This document shows, piece by piece, positions 38,179-47,331 of a stretch of DNA of 64,000 nucleotides; within the stretch, counting starts at the first letter, position 1; each line of letters opens with the position of its first letter. A program made the position numbers and the translations under genes. The notes beneath the pieces were generated by a model. It was not told where the DNA came from. It saw only the letters and a program-made list of their open reading frames with translations, and made no database searches. Origin of the DNA: Nageia nagi (taxonomy: Eukaryota > Pinophyta); contig JBITNC010000001.1 of NCBI GenBank assembly GCA_050084985.1, forward strand, positions 166,470,001-166,534,000, read 5' to 3'.

Positions 38179-40307
38179 CTATGCATACATTACTCCTGTG
38201 TTATGTTTGGGCATGGGGTTTTTGTAGATTCCCAAGTTTTCATTATCTGTATGCACAAGAGCTTTTCCTTTTATGTCAGGTTTTTCAAATGAGATTGCCT
38301 TTCTATCTACCAGATCTTGGATGATATCTCTAAGTTTTTTACACTCACATGTTTTATGACCATGAACTCTATGGTATAGGCAAAATCCTCCTGTAGTTTT
38401 TGTGGCTTGTTGGTTTACAGGTGGCAATTGAATTAGACCCTTCTTCACCAATAATTGCAACAACTCATTATGATCTTCTGTGATTTTGGTGTATACTCGG
38501 GGAGTCTGAGGTTTGATTGATTTTTGTTTATGTTTTTCTTGTGTGATTATGTTGATTGTTGAAGTTTCCCTTTCTTCTTTTCTAAGTTTCCACAAACCAA
38601 TTTTCATCATGTGTTGCTCTTTTCGAATCATGGAATCAATCATTTCAGAGAGGGGTTGGTCTATATAGTTAAGGAATTCAAGCATCATCTCATCTCTAAT
38701 GGAGTTTATCAACATGTGTTTTAGTTCTTTCTCATTCAAGTTTATGAATTTTGCAATTTTCTTCCATTCGGCTACAAACTTGCTAAATGGTTGATTTTCT
38801 TTCTGTTTCATTTTGGCAAGATCTATAATGAGTGGTTTTTTCTTTATGTTATATTGATATTGATCTATGAATTCATGTTTTAGTTGCTCATAACTCTTGA
38901 TGCTTTGATTTTCAAGTCCATAGTACCAATCGGATGCTTCTTTCCCTAAGCTAAGTGAAAAAAGTCTAGCTAACATATCAGAATCATGTTGATGTCTATA
39001 AGCTGCTTCTTCAAAGATTGCAATATGCATTCTCGGATCACTCCTACCATTATATTTATCAAAATCTATGTCTTTCCCTTTCCAAATTTTACTCCTTATT
39101 CTTGAACAAAGAGGGTGACTTTCTTCTAGTTTTTCATTCTCCTTTGCTTCATTTAAATGTATTAGCCTTTTCAATTGTTCAGCCATGTTTGCTAATTGTG
39201 CTCTCATTTTATCTGATTTTTCTTTTTCAATTTGTGAGTTTGGATTATCTTCAGGTTGCTTATTTATGAAATCCACATTTTCAGGTTCTTCTTCACTTTC
39301 ATAATCAAGTATTCCAGGAGTGAATCTCCCTATTTGTTCTCTCCATTCATGAATCAGTCGATTTTCTAGTTCTCTCATGATGACCTGTCTTACACTCACT
39401 TGAGCTTTCCGGTAAGATTTTGTATTTATTATTTTCTTTACCTCTATCTCTTTGATTTTCTTTTCTTTATCTAACCAAAAAGGGTAAGCATTAAGAAGTT
39501 TTTGTGCAACAGGGTCTGTTTCAAGTTCTATTTTTGACTCACTATCAGACTCATCAACAAACTCAATTATTTCATCATCTTCTTCTTCTAATGTTATTGG
39601 TTTACAATATGTGAATGCCAAAGATGATGAAGAGGGTTCACAAACATTTTGTTTAACTATCTCGAGGGTAAAAGAGTTTTGATCATGATGGAGCATACAA
39701 AAATTGATATGACTTTCCATGGTATACACGGGCCGCGGGTGATCTATTTCCATAGGGTTTAGATCGCGAGCGGTCTTATTATGATCGATTATGATGTTTG
39801 AAAAAAAGATTGGTTCATCCAGAAATGTTCTAAAGGAAAATCTGAGACTGTTCACTATTAAAAATTCATAGATTTTATGCAATGAATAAACTATGGTAGG
39901 ATCTCCAGAGAACTTGTAGAATGCCCCAAAATGCTCTATGAATTTTTGTATCAACCTTAGTTTATCTTCAGTGAGGTTTGAATTGTTAGATTTTACCCAA
40001 CGATAAAGGACCAATTGTGATTTGTTTTCCAAAGGTAGAACTAGATTTTTTAAGATTCTTGCTTCAAGGGTTTCATTATCCAAGCTATCATTATCTTCGG
40101 AATCACCATGATAGGATTCCTCATCCGGAAGTTATCTTTGATAATCCCAGGAGCACTCTCTTTGTTTATTCTAGCACTTTTCCTAGTCGGCTCTATTCCT
40201 TTCCATATTTTTCTTTTTCTCCTATTTTGTTCTGGCAATGATTGAACTAATGAAGGATAATTTGATAATTCATTTATATCTCTACTCATTGTTGAATCAA
40301 AAAGCAT
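38179..40307 (-). pseudogene. Element C gag
   Basis: The best preserved gag of the window: 634 codons open from 40083 to 38179. The true start is probably ATG at 40305-40307, whose 85-codon frame joins the main frame after a single-base frameshift near 40110-40150. In the 634-residue part, an N-terminal region (1-330) is acidic around 165-200. The gag core (about 340-500) has DPRMHIAIFEEAAYRHQHD and GKEASDWYYGLENQSIKSYE. The zinc knuckle CLYHRVHGHKTCEC (residues 568-581, C-x2-H-x4-H-x4-C) is followed by KKLRDIIQDLVDRKAI. It would build particles and bind element RNA. No protease or polymerase follows. Two copies of the element's palindrome lie inside the coding sequence (39730-39745, 39761-39776). 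Confidence 0.88.
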
Positions 40308-40309
40308 GT

Positions 40310-40327
40310 TTCACGTCGGGTTCACCA
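40310..40327 (-). other. Primer-binding site of C, tRNA-Trp
   Basis: The + strand reads TTCACGTCGGGTTCACCA, identical over 18 bases to the 3' end of plant tRNA-Trp with its CCA. The minus-strand RNA would therefore pair with that tRNA. It lies two bases from the LTR. Confidence 0.9.
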
Positions 40328-40329
40328 AA

Positions 40330-41226
40330 TGTTTACAAATAAAAATTGAGCATGTAAATAAATAAACAGAGAAATATCTACAAACTCAATATTATCTGTA
40401 TACTAGCTACGGATAGCAATTTATTCTAGATATCAATAAACAACATAACCAATTCAACAGTGTACTTGTACCAACCAAGACTGTGATTCATGTACTTACC
40501 TCACGGAATGTACTTGACAATGAAAGATGTAGATATTGGCGATGTAGTGATGATAAGCTACCTTTTCCACAACGTCATGACCTGCAAGGATGCGAAAAGA
40601 GGACCGCAGGTGGTCCGTTTCAGTAGTATTAGAGCACCGACGGTGTTCTTCCATTCACAAAGGAGCACCAGCGGCCCTAGCTTGATAGCTTTGACCTCTC
40701 GATTAGGTCTAGATCTTCAGTATAGATATCTCAGATTGTAGTGTAATATCAGAATTGATCGCATATGTCAGGAGAGCTCGCATAAGGAAGCACACAAACC
40801 ACAGCCTTGTAGGCGGTACCAAGAGATACCTTAAGGGGTAGCCACTTACAAGACCATACGCGGGATCATGTGTATCCTTGTTGTTGTGGACTTACTATTA
40901 GATCCCTTATTTATATAGATAATAGATAATACCGCCCATAGGTCAGCATGCATCCACATAAATAAGGTTAATTCATAAGATTTAATATAAACACATCAAT
41001 AAACAAGATAATTCATGCAATACTCAAGATAAACCATACAATATTCAAGATAACCCATGCAATATTCAAGATAAACCATGCAATATTCAAGGTAAACCAT
41101 ACAATATTCATATTCAAGCCAAACATTGATATTATCACTTTAATCCATTCAAGACATATAGTTAGGCCAAGCATATTTCATTAATTTATTGATTTAAAAA
41201 CATAAATTCATTTTTATGTGTTAACA
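40330..41226 (-). repeat. 5' LTR of element C (right copy)
   Basis: 897 bp. Minus-strand TATA box at 40908-40917. Palindrome copies GGACCGCAGGTGGTCC (40601-40616), GAGCACCGACGGTGTTC (40632-40648) and GGAGCACCAGCGGCCCT (40662-40678). This copy keeps more CpG sites than the left one in these motifs. Confidence 0.96.
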
Positions 41227-41490
41227 TCCTTGTACATTTTTTTGGAAGTTATAGTTTTAATTACTGAATAATGAGTTGAATATATTTAATTTTTGGATGT
41301 TAATCATGTTATTTCCTTTTAATTAACATTTTAAGTTAGTGGTACATATTTTATATGGTAAAATTTGTAGTGGTGCACAATTTATAGTAGAGTTAACACA
41401 CATAGACATAAGCCATACTGAAAAATATGGCTACACTAGCTCCTATGATAATAATTTCTTTCATGTATTTGAATTTTATAGTAAGGATGC
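41227..41490. other. CACTA-2 fragment between C and E
   Basis: Starts with the TCCTT duplication. AT-rich with no gene; it belongs to the 3' part of CACTA-2. Confidence 0.5.
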
Positions 41491-43376
41491 TATATATGCC
41501 TAAACATAATTTATTATTAATTAATAATTCATATTTATTGCATTAAATAATGTTATTGGAAAAAGGGTGTAAATGCACCACAAGCAATGTAATAAGAAAA
41601 TATCAATGTAAAAGGTGTAGGACTCAAGAATAAATGCATCTAAAAAAGAGTATCAAAGCAAGATATTCCATATGTAGGCAAGTCCAAGGAATGCCCCAAA
41701 ACTAAAATAGTTTCTTTAGACATCACCAATTAACCTTAGATTTATTACACCCTAGTTGCAATGATCATAGTTTATTCTACATGAGGTTAGATTCTTCATA
41801 TTTTAGGTCATTAATGATGTGTGTTATGCATGATATGTCATCATGTTTGAAGTTGGATCTGCAATACTCTTCATCTTATTCTACATACTTTAATTCATGT
41901 ATGTAAATCTACATATTTTAGGTCATTAATGATGTGTTTTTCTTATAATGAGTTATCAATTTTGATGTATGATTCATGTTATTTCATAATGATATGGATC
42001 TAACAAGGGTACCTCATTTATCATGCTCATTTATTGAAATATTTCTTATATATGTTTCAATATTATATTGTGGAAAAATAGTATATTGATTTATTATTTA
42101 TGCATTATTTGAGGTCTACATTTTGGTGAACCCATTATTTCAAAGGATTTTTTCCCTTGGGGAAAACTTTTATGCACATTTGATAAGGAGTTTCATTTAG
42201 ATCTCTCTTTGTATCCAAGTCCTCATTAGCCATTTCTTTAGTAGATTCTAATAGTAACTCATTGGCCACTTCTCTATTAGATACAAATGTCAATTTATTA
42301 GCCACTACTTTGGTAGATACCAATATTGATATGTAGGTCATTTTCTTATAGATTTCAATGGTGATTTGTTTCTTTAGTAGATACTAGTGTTGACATGGTG
42401 AGAAAGAAAATCAAAAGGAAGCAACCAAGATAAAAAATGAAGGAGTTACCCCCATCCATCAAATAAGGAGAAGAGATTTTTCAAAGGAATTAATATGGAG
42501 AGTAGATCTAAAGATATCATCAATCCTTAAAGATATCATAATATCATCTTTGCCCATATTATTTTTATCTTGATCACCATTCATGGAGCTTTCCTAGAAA
42601 AATCAAGTAAACAATGGGCATACAAGGGGTATCAAATCAGCAATGATCAAGGAGGAATGGTTCAATTCCAAGAATATATTTTTCTTTTTTAATTATTTGG
42701 ATTATGCAACTTCATTGCCTTCCATTACATATTCAAAGAGGCAAAATGTAGATGCCTAAATATGATTTATTATTAAATAATAATTCATATTTATTGCATT
42801 AAATAATGTTGTAAAAAGGGTGTAAATGCACCACAAGCAATGTAATAAGCAAATATCAATGTAAAAGGTTTAGATGTCAAGAACAAATGCATTTATAAAA
42901 TAAGATCAAAGTAAGATATTCCATATGCAAGAAAGTCTAAGGAATGTGTCACAACTAAAATGGTATCTTAAGACACCACCAATTAACCTTGGATTTGTTA
43001 TACCCTAGTTGTAGTGATCATATTCAATTCTTTTATGTGAGGTAATATTCTTCATATTTTAGGTCATTAATGGTGTGCATTATGCATGATATATCATTGT
43101 ATTTAAAGTTGGATCTACAATAATTTTTGTCTTGTTCAACATTCTTTAATTCATGTGTATAAATATACATATTTTAGGTTGTTAACAATGTGCATTTCTT
43201 ATAATGAGCTATCACATTTTATGTATAATTCATGTTATTTCATAATGATGTAGATGTGATGAAGGTACCTTATTTATCATGCTTGCTTAATGACATATTC
43301 TTTATATATGCTTCAATATTATATTATGGAAAAATAGTACATCAAATTATTATTTATGCATTATTTTTAGTTTGCA
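41491..43376 (+). mobile_element. Element E: small non-autonomous LTR element
   Basis: 1,886 bp with two 630-bp LTRs (41491-42120, 42747-43376) and only 626 bases between. The right LTR starts TGTAGATGCC and the left has decayed to TATATATGCC. The left ends GTCTACA and the right TTTGCA. Flanks GATGC (41486-41490) and TATGC (43377-43381) match at four of five bases. After the left LTR is TGGTGAACCC (42124-42133), the start of a tRNA-Trp primer site. AAAGAGGCAAAA precedes the right LTR. The interior has degenerate repeats of about 36 bases (42225-42390) and no coding domain. It may be a deletion derivative of a B-like element. Confidence 0.85.
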
Positions 43377-43758
43377 TATGCCATTAAACTCTTGGAATAG
43401 ATAAAGAACTTGGTAACCAACCCTAACAACATTTGTTTTGGTTGCTAAGTTTTTTTGACACAAACTTTAGTTATCACTTGCATTGGAATGCCTTATATAT
43501 TTTGTATGTTGGTTATATATTAGTGAATACAATGCAACTTTAGTATCATAATTTGCATCGAAAATAACATCATCTAACATTGCATTTTGCATTGGAAATA
43601 GTATCAAAATTTATGTTGAATATTACATCAAAAATTATTTAAGGTTAAAAAAAAGTGTTCAACACATACTAGCGCATTCTTACATAAATAGCATTGATTT
43701 TTAAAAATCATTTCTCCTCACATAAAATATTATGCAAATAGGCCTTTTCCTAGTAGTG
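43377..43758 (+). other. 3' terminal region of CACTA-2
   Basis: Subterminal repeats with GCATCGAAAATA, GCATTTTGCATTGG and TACATCAAAAATT cores lead to the terminus CCTAGTAGTG at 43758. This is the arrangement expected at a CACTA end. Confidence 0.7.
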
Positions 43759-44480
43759 CAATAATCCTGAGATGTTTATCATGTTCCTCCTAGCTTTTAG
43801 AGTATATCAAGATATCTTCTAGGAACATTAAAATGAACTAATCAAGATACTCTAAAAATACACTATTCATTAGATTTATTAATGTAGTAGGTGCATTTAT
43901 TAATATGAAAGTATGTATGATGAACTTGTAGTGCCTGTATCAAATTTTAAAAGTGGTTTTATGGGTATCCTCTTATTTAATTCTTTAATAATGATAACTT
44001 GACCTCAAGACAGTTTTTGAGAAGATGGTAGCTCCCTTTAGTTGGTCAAAAAGGTCATCTATCTTTGGAAAATAATACTTATTCTTTGTTATGACCTTAT
44101 TTAGAATTTTATAATCAATACATAATCAAATATTCCCATATTTATTTTTCATAAAAAATACTAGAGCATCCCATGGGGAAACACTTGTTTGATCAATCCT
44201 CTTTCCAAAAGTTTTTGGAGTTGCAATTTTAACTCTTACATTTCTATCATTATCATCCTGTATGGAGTTCTAGCAATAAGTTATGCACTAGGAACTATAT
44301 CAATAGTGAATTTGAATTCCCTCATTGGTAGTTTTCTTGGAATTTTCTTAGAAAATAAATCCCTAAATTCTTATAGAATGGGGTATTTGGCACACATTTC
44401 TATGTCACTAGTTTCCCCACTTTCATGAATTTTGATAGCTAACAATTGGTACTTTTTCTTGATAGCTTTAGAAAACTACA
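43759..44480 (-). pseudogene. Element F reverse transcriptase, partial
   Basis: Read on the minus strand from about 44180: [76 protein letters not shown], then FLEDILIYSKS and EEHDKHLRI. These are successive conserved blocks of Ty3/gypsy RT. The catalytic F-x-DD block has become FLED, so the enzyme would be dead even without the internal stops. The sequence breaks just after HLRI at the CACTA-2 terminus. Upstream (44480-44700) has remnants compatible with the protease-to-RT linker. Confidence 0.9.
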
Positions 44481-44699
44481 TAGAGGATAATATTTTGAAT
44501 TAAAAGGGTTCTCTAATGCTTTGTAGTTTGATCCTATCATCATTTCTATTAGATATTTCTACTCCTCATTCATCAAAACTAATTAGTGCCTTATTTATTT
44601 GCAACTAGTCCATTCCTAGAATTATCTCATAAGATGGGAGAGGTATGAAATATAAGTAAGGATTGGTCCTATACCCTAATATTTCAAGTTAAAAATCCT

Positions 44700-46090
44700 T
44701 AAGGTAATGCTTGACTATGCACACTTGACCCAATTAAAACTCTACTTTCTACCCAATCATTATCAATCTAATTTTTCTAAACAATATAAGATCTATGATG
44801 ATGTAAAACTAGTAGTAGCATCACCATCAATCATGATTATTAAGCTCTATTCAAAGATTTTATCTTATACATTGATAGGAATGGCTTGGGTGTCTAATTA
44901 TTTTTTTCCAGCTTTTGCATAGATTTTATGTGTCAATTTTTTAGCAGATCTAACCTTTTATGGATAATATCAAACAAAGTGTGGTCCTCCACACTCGTAG
45001 CATCCTCCTTTAGGAGAAGCATGTTTTTCTCATTCATATTTCTTATGATATTCACACTCAAATTTCTAGTTCTTTGAAGTATTTCCCTCATCATACCTTC
45101 TTAATTTTCCAAACTTATTATAGCTTTTCTTATCTTTCTTAGTCTTCTTTTGTTCCTTAGAGTATAATTTGGACTTCTTTTCATGTTATTTATTCTTTGA
45201 TGAAGACTCATGGTTTCCCTTTTTAAAGGTTAGGTTTCCTTATTCCTTCCTAGCTATATCATATGCTTTCTAAAGGGTTTTGAATTGATGCAAATTGATG
45301 ACCATCCTAATATTATGATTTAGTCCATAGATGATTTTTTGGATTTTTAACTTCTCATTAGCTTCTTATTCTAGAATATGTTACAACAATTTGATATATT
45401 ATTGGAAATAAAACTCCATCAAGTTATTTCCTTGAGTTAGCCTAATAAACTCATTGAATTTATCTATGAATTACTCGCCATAAATGAATCTTACCTTAAA
45501 ATCCTTCATGATTTCTTTCTTGGAAATGTTAAAGGGTTGTAGCTTCTTTGCAACCAAGTAGGTATTACACCATTATAGTGCTACATGGGTTAGATGCATG
45601 ACTTCCTAAGTAGTTATAACATATGAGGAATGGTTCTTAATTAATAAAAAGATCTATATTTCTGAAAGCTAGGTTTTAATTGGCTCTCCTTCCTCTTTCC
45701 CATTATATTTTGGGATACAAAAGTTCCTTAAATCCCTTGATGATTCTACAACTATAATAGTTTATATGTCTTGGGAAAGATTCTCATCCTCATTGGATTC
45801 ATCATGTTCCTCAATTTTGACTTCTTATCTAACATAATTGGCCTAAATTAGTTGGCTAATATTTTGTTGAATTCATTGGAACATGGTGATTAACTTAGCT
45901 ATTTGAGCCTCGTGATTAACCTAACTTTCATTATGATTTTTTTCATATTCTCATGGGGGGAAAGGGATTCTATCCTTCTCATTTATTAATTAGCTCATCT
46001 AGCTCCACCTTATACCCTCACCATGTTTTTCTACAAAATATCATTAAAGGTTTAGTCCAAGAGCCCAATTACCTAGACCTTAGTGTTTGA
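44700..46090 (-). pseudogene. Element F gag and zinc knuckle
   Basis: Degenerate gag on the minus strand. A segment like FIDKFNEFIRLTQGNN (about 45490-45425) matches the gag block F-E---L-QG-M. Lysine-rich sequence follows. The zinc knuckle CYECGGPHFV near 45003-44965 has lost its last cysteine. Many stops, most explicable by C-to-T or G-to-A changes. Start and end are approximate. Confidence 0.7.
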
Positions 46091-46095
46091 ACATG

Positions 46096-46107
46096 AATCT
46101 AATACCA
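46096..46107 (-). other. Primer-binding site of F, initiator tRNA-Met type
   Basis: The minus strand reads TGGTATTAGATT, two bases from the LTR edge at 46110. It matches the common plant site TGGTATCAGAGC at nine of twelve positions. Confidence 0.6.
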
Positions 46108-46109
46108 TA

Positions 46110-47331
46110 TGTCAAGTCCCAAATTCTAACCAATACCATGATAATTTATTTTCTATTAACAAGCATGATAATAGCACATGTACTCCTACTATGTTTCTAT
46201 AGACAATAAGAAGTAAATAAAATAATATATATTCCATGGATTAAGGTTCACACTAATGCATCATGAACCATTTCCCACACAATGATGATGACATGAACCT
46301 TAGGGATCTTTGTTATTCATTAACAAACCCAAAAGATCCTACCTATACCTATGTATGTCATAGGTCCTATGGGATTTCCTTACCCTTTTACAATAACCTT
46401 TGACTAAGGGTCCTTACATTTATGATTCCTATAGCTTTTAAGTAATGTTATCTCGATCAACATTTGGGCATGCCTAGTAAACTAGTTAAGATAATCCATC
46501 TTGATCCACATCCAAGCAAGCTTATTTCACTAGGCAATGTAAGTCATCTCGATGAAAATCTAAGAATATTTTGATGTTTGTTCTTTGGATAGCCCTTGGT
46601 TATGACTCAAGGTTTCAATATATCTTCTTGAATAGAATTCCTCTAAGTATTTACTTGCCTAAATATTTGGTTGATGAACCTCAAAGGTTTGTCTATTATT
46701 TCACCTAGAACCAAATATTTCAATGAAACTTAGTTATATTTTTGAATCAAATTTATATGTAATTTTTAACTTGAATTCCAATGTTAAACCCTTCATATTT
46801 TATATTTTTTTCTTCATTTATCAAAGGAATTATGCACACTTCATTGAATTACACAACCCAAAATATTATCTCTTACTTTTAGCATATAACATGGCATCAA
46901 AGTATAAAATTTACATAGTATTTCTTAGTCCAAATAGAAACATTTTCAACAATTAGTATTCCCTTTTCACCATTGGTTTATATTACAGTACAATACTGCA
47001 TAATGGATTTAAAAATTATAGCTCATAAAACTAAAAATTGTACTATAATTCATTACATGCTTTTCCTACATATTTTTTGGAATCATATCATGATGGATCA
47101 CATATATCTCCATTAGAAATTTATCAAAGGAAAGCGAATAGATATTTTCATAGTCATAGATATACTCATATTGGAATCCTTCTCCTATGTAAGTATACAA
47201 CATAACTTCTCTTCAAATAACCCACATAACAATATAGTATGCATCATCCATAAAGTTATTATTCACATCCATAATTATTTAATTACATCTTTAACAAATA
47301 ATTAAATTAGTAACATTATACACTTGTAATT
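46110..47331 (-). other. Probable LTR sequence of F, cut by element G
   Basis: Starts TGTCAAGTCCCAAATTC, as an LTR edge should. No coding domain. A second copy is not in the window, so the length and far end are unknown. Confidence 0.5.

Larger units (their letters stand above)
34305..40678. repeat. Dispersed 16-bp palindrome family of element C
   Basis: Consensus GGACCRC-NN-GYGGTCC. Clear copies are at 34305-34320, 36810-36825, 37473-37488 (GGACCACTGGTGGTCC), 37503-37518, 37924-37939, 39761-39776 and 40601-40616. Looser ones are at 34336, 36841, 36863, 37954, 39730, 40632 and 40662. They occur in LTRs, the antisense unit, the 3' region and the gag coding sequence. I saw no clear copy outside element C. 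Confidence 0.75.
34034..41226 (-). mobile_element. Element C: gag LTR retrotransposon with antisense PMD unit
   Basis: A 7,193-bp element and the youngest in the stack. Two 897-bp LTRs (34034-34930, 40330-41226), ends TGTTAACA...TGTAAACA on the coding strand, with perfect TCCTT on both sides (34029-34033, 41227-41231). It reads on the minus strand: tRNA-Trp primer site at 40310-40327, gag 40307-38179, tandem arrays 36610-35290, purine-rich AAAGTGGGGCATC beside the left LTR. No polymerase. About 29 LTR differences by eye, all transitions (about 3%). A PMD fragment with its own promoter-like sequence lies on the opposite strand at 37.0-37.8 kb. Confidence 0.95.
8534..43758 (+). mobile_element. 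CACTA-2: En/Spm-type element, host of the nested stack
   Basis: The 3' end is at 43758: the top strand ends CCTAGTAGTG and the complement starts CACTACTAGGAAAAGGCC, a typical CACTA terminus. Removing elements A, B, C and E by their TSDs leaves host pieces 8534-11369, 22617-22696, 31845-34033, 41227-41490 and 43377-43758. The first three form a colinear TNP2 gene on the + strand, which supports the reconstruction independently. The left end is not seen; CACTA-1 abuts it at 8533. CACTA-2 itself is inserted in the RT gene of gypsy element F. Confidence 0.75.
43759..47331 (-). mobile_element. Element F: Ty3/gypsy element, 5' part only
   Basis: A minus-strand gypsy element. Its LTR edge is at 46110 (TGTCAAGTCCC), its primer site at 46096-46107, gag at about 46080-44900 and RT at 44480-43759. 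The RT stops at the CACTA-2 end, so the remaining polymerase and integrase should lie left of CACTA-2, outside the window. The LTR extends right from 46110 to the G insertion at 47332 and perhaps resumes at 54885. RT and gag style (a single CCHC knuckle, tRNA-Met primer) resemble the Del/Tekay type of chromoviruses, which is inference. Confidence 0.75.

Noticed and set aside
40310-40327. tRNA-Trp gene fragment
   Set aside because: Only the 18-base 3' end including CCA is present, next to an LTR; this is a primer-binding site.
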